A stretch of 8,364 nt of DNA from a bacterium (GTDB taxonomy: Bacteria; Babelota; Babeliae; Babelales; RVW-14): assembly GCA_023249935.1 (NCBI GenBank), contig JAHFBQ010000061.1:1-8364 (forward strand). The letters run 5' to 3'. A program made the position numbers and the translations under genes. The notes under the pieces were generated by a model. The model worked only from the letters and a program-made list of their open reading frames with translations. It did no database searches and was not told where the DNA came from. The first letter of the stretch is position 1. Each line of letters starts with the position of its first letter. Shown here in pieces: positions 1-5,706 of the stretch.

Positions 1-448
1 TATACAGCGCCAATGGTACTTGTGGATCAGGTGAGTACTCGGTATGCGAAAACGATGATCCCTTGACGTGGATCAGCTTGATATCAGGTGTTACGGCGAT
101 GTACAGCTTCTGTTGAGCGTGTCGCAGCGGAAACATCGCGAGTCCATCGCTACCGGTGATGGTGATGTAGCCGGCGTAGAGCACGGGAAAACCGCTCAAT
201 TTCGGTGTTAGATACTGCTTAAATGCTTGATCTAGCTGGTGTTGCGCAAGCTTGCCCGGCGTGTTGTTCTGGTCGAGGATTGTATTTTCCGAGACATCTT
301 TTTGGAGCTCAGCCTTAATGAGCGCTATTTCTGACTGTTGTAAATGAGTGAAATAGAGCATGAGCCGCGTATCAGCGTGCATCACAAGCCCCAATAAAAA
401 AAATATTGCAGCTGCAACTATAAATTTTTTTGATATACTCGCGTTCAT
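1..448 (-). CDS. Exported or membrane-anchored protein of unknown function (partial, C-terminus beyond left edge)
   Basis: The reading frame is open on the minus strand from an ATG at 448 to the left edge, giving about 149 codons with no stop. The start is supported by an AAGGAG Shine-Dalgarno sequence at 456-461, 7 nt upstream. The N-terminus (MNASISKKF, then a run of V/A/I/F/L up to about residue 24, ending MHA-D) reads as a Sec signal peptide or uncleaved signal anchor. A short Q/E/K-rich, probably helical stretch follows (LQQSEIALIKAELQKD), then a segment of alternating hydrophobic residues with the look of beta strands (FPVLYAGYITITGSDG, KLYIAVTPDIKLIHVKG). I do not recognise a family. 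The gene diverges from rsmG with 79 bp between start codons, so a promoter should lie at 449-527. A GATAAG box on the minus strand near 472-477 is a weak candidate. The frame and start are well supported; the function is unknown. Confidence 0.8.
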   Translation of the reverse strand, partial: MNASISKKFIVAAAIFFLLGLVMHADTRLMLYFTHLQQSEIALIKAELQKDVSENTILDQNNTPGKLAQHQLDQAFKQYLTPKLSGFPVLYAGYITITGSDGLAMFPLRHAQQKLYIAVTPDIKLIHVKGSSFSHTEYSPDPQVPLALY

Positions 449-527
449 TGCGTTACTCCTTGCTGTTTCTACCTTATCAAACAACAAGCTATTTTTTCTA
501 CAAATAGAAAATATTTTTGGATTTCTC

Positions 528-1166
528 ATGAAATATACCCCAAAAGACCCTGCGATCGTCTGGGCACAATTCCAGGAAGCGGAACACTTGACCGATGAAC
601 AAGTGGCCAAATTTCAGCAATTTGAGACCTATTTATCAGGGCAAAACGAGCTTTTTAACCTGACCGCCATCAATGAGTTGACCGGTATCATTCGGAATCA
701 CTTTCAAGATTCACTCATGATTCGCAAATTTGTCGATTTTTCGAAAGTTTCATCAATCTGTGATATCGGTACTGGCCCTGGTTTTCCAGGTCTGCCGCTC
801 AAAATTATGTTCCCTCATCTCAAGGTTGTGCTCATTGAAGTGACGCATAAAAAGCAGCAATTTTTGCGCGATATTGCCGATTTACTCGGGTTGACTGACG
901 TCGAGGTCTGTGGTGATGACTGGCGTACCTTTGTGCGGACTAGTGAAAGGCCTGTTGATATTTTTATCACGCGTGCTGCTATTGATGATCTTGAGCTTGT
1001 ACGCATGTTTAAGCCGGCATGTCGGTATCGCACTATGCCGCTGGTCTACTGGGCAAGCGAACAATGGGAGGCGCATCCTCGAGCAGCATCGTTTGTGCTG
1101 CGCGTAGAACATTATAAGGTTGGTCACAAAGCGCGTAAATTTGTGTTTATGGGGATACCTGGGTAG
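528..1166 (+). CDS. rsmG: 16S rRNA (guanine-N7)-methyltransferase RsmG (GidB)
   Basis: This 212-residue protein is close to the family's usual length (E. coli RsmG has 207). RsmG is a cytoplasmic SAM-dependent enzyme that methylates N7 of G527 (E. coli numbering) in the 530 loop of 16S rRNA. The family signature NLTAI is at residues 44-48, and HFQDSL at 58-63 corresponds to the usual HF.DSL. The glycine-rich SAM-binding motif CDIGTGPGFPGLPL spans 78-91, and an acidic residue closing the next strand (VVLIE, E104) would contact the cofactor. FITRA at 146-150 matches the usual 'ISRA' strand. The later 'ALKG' element is not obvious here (PLVYWAS instead), so the C-terminal third is divergent. The frame extends upstream to an ATG at 360, but those 56 residues are not RsmG-like and overlap the divergent gene, so I chose 528. 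The Shine-Dalgarno sequence is weak (TTGGA). The gene ends 4 bp before a strong terminator. Confidence 0.93.
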   Translation: MKYTPKDPAIVWAQFQEAEHLTDEQVAKFQQFETYLSGQNELFNLTAINELTGIIRNHFQDSLMIRKFVDFSKVSSICDIGTGPGFPGLPLKIMFPHLKVVLIEVTHKKQQFLRDIADLLGLTDVEVCGDDWRTFVRTSERPVDIFITRAAIDDLELVRMFKPACRYRTMPLVYWASEQWEAHPRAASFVLRVEHYKVGHKARKFVFMGIPG

Positions 1167-1169
1167 AGC

Positions 1170-1203
1170 AAAAAAAGCCCCGCTGTAATCAGCGGGGCTT
1201 TTT
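1170..1203. terminator. Bidirectional rho-independent terminator between convergent genes
   Basis: A perfect 8-bp GC-rich stem (GCCCCGCT at 1177-1184 with AGCGGGGC at 1191-1198) encloses a 6-nt loop. It is flanked by seven A on the left (1170-1176) and five T on the right (1199-1203). Read on the plus strand it ends rsmG; read on the minus strand the A run becomes a seven-U tract and would end the transcript from the gene at 1225-2364. The A and T flanks also pair, lengthening the stem. Confidence 0.95.
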
Positions 1204-1224
1204 AATTTTTGAGAGTGCTTGAGA

Positions 1225-2364
1225 TTAAGTCAGTTTGTCTGTAGGTAAAAATTCAGTACATAGCTGTGTTAACTTTGCTTTGTCTTCTCCTGAGACAATC
1301 CAGAGCTTATTGAAGAGCTCGCAAAAAGCTTTGATACCTTCTGGTGCTGCTGCTCGCAAGGTCTCAATTGTTTCTTGCAACTTTCCAATCCGTTCTTCAA
1401 ACGGTGCTGTTGCACCGGTAATTTGTTGGTCACACATTGTTACGGCGTTATCAACATTACCGCGCAATAGTTCAGCTTGTGCATTAAGCGCGGCAACTTG
1501 TTCATGTGCATGACGTGCTTCATAGGATGTTACAGCGGTATAGGCCGCTTGCATTTCTTTAATAAAAGCACGCATCGCTTGTGGGCAGGACTGCAATGTT
1601 TCTAAAAAGTACCGAGCCCATGCAGCTGCCGAGCTGGCGGCGCATTGTGTGTTGCCATCACAGGCCCTTATCATACCATAAGCGACGGCACTGATGACAA
1701 TGAAAGAGATCATGAATTTTGTGAATCTAGATGTATTCCAGTAGCTGGTCATTAACCAACCGATTGTTGCCAATCCTGAGTAACGATAGAATTTGTTCCA
1801 TTTACTTGCGTTAGCCTTAGTTATTGTTGCGGATTCTGCCCCTACGTTTACTGTTCTGTCCAGTATTGAGGCGAATTTCTTGTTGTGTTTAGTCCTAGCA
1901 TCAGCAGCCCTTTTTTTAGCAGCGATAGCAACTTGTTTTGCTGAATCTTGTGTACCGGGGATAGCGGCAGCTACTTCTAATTTCTGAGCGCTTGCTTCAA
2001 GATCTTTAACTGCTTGTTCAGCGGCAGCTTCCTCTAAAGTTTCTCTGTCAGTTCCTATACATGCTTCGCAAATTGTGTTTGCATTTAAGCGTGAACTGTA
2101 TTCTTGTGTTGGAGTAGGTTTCTTTCCTCTGTGCAGGTTCTGTATTGCATCTACAAGCGCATCTACAGCCGTCATGCCAGATCTTCTATGGGTACTGACT
2201 TCAGCTGTAAGTGTAACGCCTCCAATTGTTGTTAAAGGGATTTTGGATTTGAAATCGAAGCTTGTTTCTACAGGAGGCGTTTTTTTAGCTGCAGCTGCTG
2301 CATATGTCTGCAACGTAGCAACACATAAAAGTCCGAATATGGATTTAATAAATAACCTTTTCAT
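1225..2364 (-). CDS. Exported Ala-rich, cysteine-containing single-TM protein of unknown function
   Basis: I do not recognise a family for this 379-residue protein. It starts with a Sec signal peptide (MKRLFIKSIFGLLCVATLQT then YAAAAA; cleavage near residue 25). A CEAC (CxxC) pair sits at 99-102, followed by an Ala/Glu/Lys-rich, probably coiled-coil region at about 105-165. A hydrophobic segment at 215-233 (FTKFMISFIVISAVAYGMI) is the one clear membrane span. The C-terminal half is helical, with heptad-like stretches at 284-345. The mature part has eight cysteines (99, 102, 235, 241, 260, 311, 348, 369), an even number compatible with disulfides in an exported protein. The ATG at 2364 has a strong GGAGG at 2369-2373, only 4 nt away. 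The membrane segment onward and the end (LTQLCTEF) resemble the neighbouring gene at 2438-3178, so the two may be distant tandem paralogs, probably co-transcribed. It ends at the terminator shared with rsmG. Confidence 0.85.
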   Translation of the reverse strand: MKRLFIKSIFGLLCVATLQTYAAAAAKKTPPVETSFDFKSKIPLTTIGGVTLTAEVSTHRRSGMTAVDALVDAIQNLHRGKKPTPTQEYSSRLNANTICEACIGTDRETLEEAAAEQAVKDLEASAQKLEVAAAIPGTQDSAKQVAIAAKKRAADARTKHNKKFASILDRTVNVGAESATITKANASKWNKFYRYSGLATIGWLMTSYWNTSRFTKFMISFIVISAVAYGMIRACDGNTQCAASSAAAWARYFLETLQSCPQAMRAFIKEMQAAYTAVTSYEARHAHEQVAALNAQAELLRGNVDNAVTMCDQQITGATAPFEERIGKLQETIETLRAAAPEGIKAFCELFNKLWIVSGEDKAKLTQLCTEFLPTDKLT

Positions 2365-2381
2365 ATAACCTCCAGAAGAAG

Positions 2382-2407
2382 CGGCCCTCAGATATCCCTG
2401 AGGGCCG
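2382..2407. promoter_or_regulatory. Strong intergenic hairpin just upstream of a ribosome binding site
   Basis: A perfect 10-bp inverted repeat (CGGCCCTCAG at 2382-2391 and CTGAGGGCCG at 2398-2407) has a 6-nt loop. On the minus strand it lies between the two co-oriented exported-protein genes and ends 8 nt before the GGAGG of the downstream gene. Neither side carries a T run like that of a rho-independent terminator: the minus-strand downstream bases are GCTTCTTCT, the plus-strand ones AATTCGATTTT. It could be an RNA-stabilising or processing element, or a partial attenuator that sets different levels for the two genes. Confidence 0.6.
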
Positions 2408-2437
2408 AATTCGATTTTCTTTCAATAGGATCAATGC

Positions 2438-3178
2438 CTATTTAAATGGTGCGCAGATTTGAGCTAGCTCATTACCTTTACCAATACCAACTTTATTCAC
2501 TATATCTCTAGCAAGGCCGGTAGCATCTAAAATTTGACCATTGTAATGTTCACACATTTTTTTCAAATGGGCGTGCTCTGTGCCTAAGTTCTTGATTGTC
2601 AGATACCAATCATAAAGAAATTCTTTTGTAGAGCTGTACGTAGTGATAGCATATTCTGTCCACAATTTTGCGAATTCAATAACTCTTTCTCCTGTTGGCA
2701 AACTGTCGCTCACATATTTTCCATTAGCAAGCATCCATGCATAGAACGCAGCCATGTTTGCAGCTCCATCTTCTGTCTGATAGTACAATGCGCATGAGAT
2801 TGCTAACATTATTACAGCTCCTGCGAATATTTTATTGCAGGTGAAGTTTTTAATTGCTCTACCAGTATAGCCGATATTGCAAACGCCACTGTAAAGGCCG
2901 CCGCAAATACCACTGATAGCCCAGAATGTTCCATCAAAAACGCGTCCAGGAACTCCTGTAATTATTTCTCCATAACCAGGAATACGGTTAAGAATCCCAG
3001 ATCCTACAGCATTAAGAAGACGTGTTTTTTTCTGAACATCGCGTGGGTCACTGGGATTGGTAACTGTTATCGTTGTAACTGTATGAGTGACAGGATCGAC
3101 GACTTTATTAGCCGCCTGCATGACGCCTGAAACAATGCTCAAAAGTCCTAAAATGGACAAAAATAATAACTTTTTCAT
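2438..3178 (-). CDS. Exported single-TM protein of unknown function, probable paralog of the downstream gene
   Basis: I do not recognise a family for this 246-residue protein. It has a Sec signal peptide (MKKLLFLSILGLLSIVSGVMQA, cleavage near residue 22), then a Thr/Val-rich stretch (about 26-42) and a Gly-rich segment (about 55-105, GSGILNRIPGYGEIITGVPG). One hydrophobic span follows at about 116-133 and a helical C-terminal half ends LAQICAPFK. Cysteines are at 92, 100, 114, 129, 209 and 242. The frame also has an ATG at 3190, but the GGAGG at 3184-3188 overlaps that codon and sits 5 nt before the ATG at 3178, where a textbook signal peptide begins; I therefore chose 3178. A TATAAT box on the minus strand at 3203-3208 is a likely promoter element. 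From the membrane span onward the order of features and some short words (MC..., DAT/GAT, L.Q[IL]C..F) match the gene at 1225-2364. The real gene call is well supported; the function is unknown. Confidence 0.85.
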   Translation of the reverse strand: MKKLLFLSILGLLSIVSGVMQAANKVVDPVTHTVTTITVTNPSDPRDVQKKTRLLNAVGSGILNRIPGYGEIITGVPGRVFDGTFWAISGICGGLYSGVCNIGYTGRAIKNFTCNKIFAGAVIMLAISCALYYQTEDGAANMAAFYAWMLANGKYVSDSLPTGERVIEFAKLWTEYAITTYSSTKEFLYDWYLTIKNLGTEHAHLKKMCEHYNGQILDATGLARDIVNKVGIGKGNELAQICAPFK

Positions 3179-3196
3179 AGAGGCCTCCATAGTTAA

Positions 3197-3236
3197 CTGA
3201 AAATTATAACCTGAAATCAGTGTAAGAGATTTTCAG
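3197..3236. repeat. 8-bp inverted repeat straddling the -10 box
   Basis: CTGAAAAT (3197-3204) and ATTTTCAG (3229-3236) are perfect inverted copies 24 nt apart. A small palindrome, CTGAAATCAG, lies between them at 3211-3220. The arrangement overlaps the TATAAT box, as a repressor operator would; whether a protein binds it is inference. Confidence 0.45.
3203..3208 (-). promoter_or_regulatory. Consensus -10 box for the minus-strand exported-protein pair
   Basis: Read on the minus strand these bases are TATAAT, a perfect sigma-70-type -10 hexamer, 24 bp upstream of the ATG at 3178. Transcription would start around 3196, leaving a short leader that still contains the GGAGG. No good -35 hexamer lies at 16-18 bp spacing (AATCTC occupies that place; TTACAC is only 11 bp away), so the promoter may be weak or activator-dependent. 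The box lies within an inverted repeat (3197-3236). Confidence 0.5.
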
Positions 3237-3252
3237 ATGGAGGAAAAGCGGG

Positions 3253-3280
3253 TCAAAACCAGGGAAAAATGAGGTTTTGA
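3253..3280. repeat. Second 8-bp inverted repeat in the divergent control region
   Basis: TCAAAACC (3253-3260) and GGTTTTGA (3273-3280) are perfect inverted copies with a 12-nt spacer. They lie between the starts of the minus-strand gene at 3178 and the plus-strand gene at 3440. There is no T run on either side, so it does not look like a terminator. It may be a protein-binding site or chance. Confidence 0.4.
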
Positions 3281-3352
3281 GATGGTATAAGTTTCAGGGA
3301 GAAGTGATTTGGTGTAGTTTCGATGAACTAAAAAAGAGGGTTGAACTTTCGG

Positions 3353-3375
3353 TGTCCAGCCTTGTCCAGCCTTGT
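3353..3375. repeat. 10-bp tandem direct repeat upstream of the plus-strand gene
   Basis: The unit TGTCCAGCCT occurs twice in tandem (3353-3362 and 3363-3372), followed by TGT of a third copy. The 10-bp period is about one DNA helical turn, so two sites would face the same side of the helix. It lies 65-87 bp before the GTG at 3440. The second unit overlaps a possible weak promoter: TTGTCC at 3362-3367 and TATACA at 3383-3388, with a 15-bp spacer that is short of the optimum. Confidence 0.5.
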
Positions 3376-3439
3376 AAAAATTTATACATTCGATACACTC
3401 ACCGCCACGGTATCGCATGGTTTTTACAGGAATTTTTCA

Positions 3440-4480
3440 GTGAGTAATCAATTTAAAAATATTCTATTAATCTTAGTTCTTGCTGTCTTGGGTCAGGGTT
3501 GCTTTCTCTCTGCCGCTGATGTCCGGCAAGAGCAAAAAAAACTCGCTGAGCTAATTCTTGAGGGTGTTAGCCCAGCGCTGCATCCTTTTTGTAAGCAGGT
3601 TTATTTTCCAGTTCGTGCTGTACTGTGTTGTTTTAGTAAAGAGATCCAGCATAGCAATAAGGTGGAAATACAAAAAAAGGATAAGCAACGAGAAGCTTAT
3701 AATCAGAAAGTAGCTGTTGCAAAAACACGCGTGCCTTTTTATTTAAATGATGCTCTTGCCGCGGTTAAGTCTGGTAAGCATCGGGTTTATTACGAGTATG
3801 TCCAGGCGTTCTTTCTCTATTTTGAAGAGATTGTTGTTGAGCCGTTAGAGTGTTGTGATTTGTTATTTTCACTATTAGAGTTCCATGAAGAAGCTTTGCA
3901 TGAAGAATTATTTGCTTTGTGTAATGAGCTATTGTTTCGTGTTGAGGCGAGCATTAGTGTTGTAGCAAAAATGGCTAACGATGAAGAAGCTCGATTAATT
4001 GAGAACTATGCGTACATGAAGGAAGTTGAACTGGTAGGGCGTCTCATGAGGGCATTAAAGATAGCTCTTGTAGAAGAGGCTGGGCTTGTTGAATTGATGC
4101 AAGAATTGAGCGTATCAAGCGATTCTTTTGGTATGTCGTCTACGGTGTCATCATTATTACGCGTGTCTCCTGCGTCATCGACATCTTCGACATTATCACC
4201 GGTGCCAAAAAGTCCACAAAGTCCCCTTGGGAATGGGTCGTTTGTCGGGAAGAAAAAAGTGTCTTTTGCTGCGATGCCAACCGATTCATCTAAGCAACCA
4301 GCAATTTTACATAAAAATCCGGCAAAGGCGTCACTTGATCCACAAGCCCCAGGTTTACTTTTTCATCTCTACCAACTTACTCGTCGGGCGAGTGAAGTTA
4401 TGCAGGTGGGATGGGATCTGTGTAGTGGATCAGTCATCAGGCATTTGGAGATCGATTTGAACGAAGCGTTCGACGCTTAA
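3440..4480 (+). CDS. Exported protein with helical domain, Ser/Pro-rich linker and KKKVSFA motif; function unknown
   Basis: I do not recognise a family for this 346-residue protein. The frame is open from a TTG at 3341, but the GTG at 3440 is preferred. It has an AGGA at 3428-3431 upstream and is followed at once by a signal peptide (MSNQFKNILLILVLAVLGQG, then CFLSAAD; cleavage probably near residue 25). Residues 27-225 are mostly helical and acidic, with Cys pairs at 62-63 and 138-139 and many Leu/Glu/Phe residues (about 100-170). Residues 224-262 form a low-complexity Ser/Thr/Pro linker with repeated SP sites (SPVPKSPQSP). The basic KKKVSFA sits at 271-277, and a short, probably helical tail closes the protein. 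The C at residue 21 is preceded by GQG, a poor lipobox, so I do not call a lipoprotein. It converges on rpiB, the two stop codons being 3 bp apart. A small hairpin at its end is the only terminator candidate. Confidence 0.82.
   Translation: MSNQFKNILLILVLAVLGQGCFLSAADVRQEQKKLAELILEGVSPALHPFCKQVYFPVRAVLCCFSKEIQHSNKVEIQKKDKQREAYNQKVAVAKTRVPFYLNDALAAVKSGKHRVYYEYVQAFFLYFEEIVVEPLECCDLLFSLLEFHEEALHEELFALCNELLFRVEASISVVAKMANDEEARLIENYAYMKEVELVGRLMRALKIALVEEAGLVELMQELSVSSDSFGMSSTVSSLLRVSPASSTSSTLSPVPKSPQSPLGNGSFVGKKKVSFAAMPTDSSKQPAILHKNPAKASLDPQAPGLLFHLYQLTRRASEVMQVGWDLCSGSVIRHLEIDLNEAFDA
4464..4478. terminator. Small hairpin at the convergent gene ends (possible weak terminator)
   Basis: AAGCGT (4464-4469) and ACGCTT (4473-4478) form a 6-bp stem around TCG. 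It overlaps the last codons of the plus-strand gene and is followed by AATTTCT on the plus strand. The T run is too short for a convincing rho-independent terminator. It is listed because no other termination signal lies between these two convergent genes. Confidence 0.25.
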
Positions 4481-4483
4481 TTT

Positions 4484-4927
4484 CTACTCCTCATCAACCA
4501 TGCACAACCGTTGGCGGTACACACCTTCTTTGAACGATGTCTCAATAAACAGTTGTACAAGTTTAACGGCCAACTCAGGGTTGGTCTGGTTGGCTGCGAG
4601 GACAAGCACGTTGGCATTGTCATCTGCGCGAGCCGATGTGGTGATTGCTTCGTTCCAGCAGAGTGCTGCGTAAATACCCTTGTATCGGTTGGCGGCGATG
4701 CTCATGCCAACGCCGCTGCCACAGATTAAAATGCCGCGCGCCGAGGCGCCTGGAGTATTTGTGGGTTCCTGCAAAATTCTGTTGCAGACGTCTTGTGCAT
4801 AGATCGGGTAGTCGGTACGGTCGGTTGAGTGGCACCCGACATCAATCCAGGTGTACATAGGCAATGCTTCTTTGATAGCGGCCTTGAGTGTAACGCCGCG
4901 GTGATCAGCCCCAATAAAAATCTTCAT
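4484..4927 (-). CDS. rpiB: Ribose-5-phosphate isomerase B (RpiB/LacAB family)
   Basis: This 147-residue protein matches RpiB in length (E. coli RpiB is 149) and layout. RpiB is a cytoplasmic enzyme of the non-oxidative pentose phosphate pathway that interconverts ribulose-5-phosphate and ribose-5-phosphate. Visible motifs are GADHRG at 6-11 (substrate-binding Asp8-His9), RTDYP at 37-41, and the catalytic loop GILICGSGVGMSIAANR at 65-81 with the base Cys69 (E. coli Cys66). NANVLVL at 104-110 is the usual NDANVL region. The position matching E. coli His99 reads Asp102 (ARADDNANVL where the family often has SREHNDANVL). The start overlaps the end of the upstream lipoprotein gene by 23 bp in another frame, and no clear Shine-Dalgarno sequence precedes it. 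Translation is therefore probably coupled and the two genes form an operon. LacA/LacB are relatives, but a single stand-alone gene with RTDYP and the Cys loop favours RpiB. Confidence 0.95.
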   Translation of the reverse strand: MKIFIGADHRGVTLKAAIKEALPMYTWIDVGCHSTDRTDYPIYAQDVCNRILQEPTNTPGASARGILICGSGVGMSIAANRYKGIYAALCWNEAITTSARADDNANVLVLAANQTNPELAVKLVQLFIETSFKEGVYRQRLCMVDEE

Positions 4928-5585
4928 TATGGTTCATCGCTGTAGTTTGAGAACATGATTGTTTGTTCCATACCGCTTTACCTTCTTGTTCTGGTCCGCA
5001 GATGGTGAGTACGAGTGATGGTTTTGGTACGGTGATGTACGGCTTGCCATCAAGATCGTAGGCAGGGAACTTAACTAGGTACACTGTTTTGAAGTTGTTG
5101 AAGCGAGTACCAAATAGTACTTGGTATTCTGGTTCAAGCTCAACCTCTTTAATGCTCAAGGTCTCAAGCTTAATTTTATCATTTACCAGCAAGTGCATGG
5201 TCCATGCCGCGTTCTTCTCTTTGAGCGATGTCTGATTTTTCATGCGGATGTCTGCAAGTACATAAAAACCGATCCAATGGTTTGTTTCTTCAAGCTGACG
5301 GCTTTCAATTGCTTTGCGTGATTCAAGGTCTTTGCCTCGCTTAGCACAAAAGCGCTCTGCGTAGTAGGTGCGTACATCTGCAGCGAGCCACATAAAGTCG
5401 AACAATGCCATGGTTTCAAATTCTTTATAGATTTTGACGCTGCGGATGTAATTATCAGCAAGAACTGATTGTGCGGTGACGATATCTCCTTGCGGAAACT
5501 CAGTTGTTGAAAGCTCATAATATTTAATGCAGCCTGGGAGCAAGAGCCCAAGTGCAAAGAGCCCCGCTAGTGCGGTTTTATTCAT
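4905..5585 (-). CDS. Predicted outer-membrane lipoprotein of unknown function
   Basis: This 226-residue protein starts with a lipoprotein signal: MNKTALAGLFALGLLLPGC. The lipobox LPGC places the lipidated cysteine at residue 19. Ile follows the cysteine; by the E. coli '+2 rule' the absence of Asp there predicts sorting to the outer membrane by the Lol system. The mature part has a helical, charged middle (about 50-100, with Tyr and Arg/Glu/Lys-rich stretches) and then a region of beta-like strands (about 104-197). I recognise no domain family. The frame extends upstream to an ATG at 5684, but GGAG at 5591-5594 sits 5 nt before the ATG at 5585, where the signal peptide begins. The gene overlaps rpiB by 23 bp and diverges from the LolC/E-type permease gene, with 121 bp between the starts. 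That proximity fits a lipoprotein-trafficking context but does not prove one. Confidence 0.85.
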   Translation of the reverse strand: MNKTALAGLFALGLLLPGCIKYYELSTTEFPQGDIVTAQSVLADNYIRSVKIYKEFETMALFDFMWLAADVRTYYAERFCAKRGKDLESRKAIESRQLEETNHWIGFYVLADIRMKNQTSLKEKNAAWTMHLLVNDKIKLETLSIKEVELEPEYQVLFGTRFNNFKTVYLVKFPAYDLDGKPYITVPKPSLVLTICGPEQEGKAVWNKQSCSQTTAMNHNEDFYWG

Positions 5586-5706
5586 ACTTTCTCCATCAAA
5601 AAGCCAGTGTGCCGAAAATGATTGCTTCCCAATGTACAATAAAACGGTGTCTGGGGTAAAGTATTGAAATAGCTTGCAGTCCAATTTTTAAAAAGAAGGG
5701 TTAATC

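Noticed and set aside
489..507. CTATTT/AAATAG inverted repeat before rsmG
   Set aside because: The arms are short and AT-only apart from one G-C pair, in an A/T-rich leader; chance is likely.
360..527. Upstream extension of rsmG to an ATG at 360
   Set aside because: The 56 extra residues are not RsmG-like and overlap the well-supported divergent gene at 1-448; starting at 528 gives a normal family length.
3233..3418. 61-codon minus-strand frame in the control region
   Set aside because: It has no good ribosome binding site, shows no protein-like pattern and overlaps the repeats and probable promoters.
3341..3439. TTG start adding 33 residues to the exported protein at 3440
   Set aside because: It would place 33 residues before a clear signal peptide and run through the tandem repeat and promoter-like region; the GTG at 3440 has an upstream AGGA.
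3497..3504. Cys21 of the protein at 3440 as a lipidation site
   Set aside because: The residues before it (GQG) do not fit a lipobox; an ordinary signal peptidase site after SAA is more likely.
4128..4460. 110-codon plus-strand frame in another phase
   Set aside because: It is a shadow of the Ser/Pro-rich region of the gene at 3440-4480, with no start signal of its own.
5586..5684. Upstream ATG at 5684 for the lipoprotein
   Set aside because: The extension would bury the lipoprotein signal peptide; the ATG at 5585 has its own GGAG.
5664..5692. TTGAAA with TTTAAA as a promoter for the permease gene
   Set aside because: Transcription would begin at about the ribosome binding site, leaving an unusable leader; no confident promoter can be placed in this divergent region.
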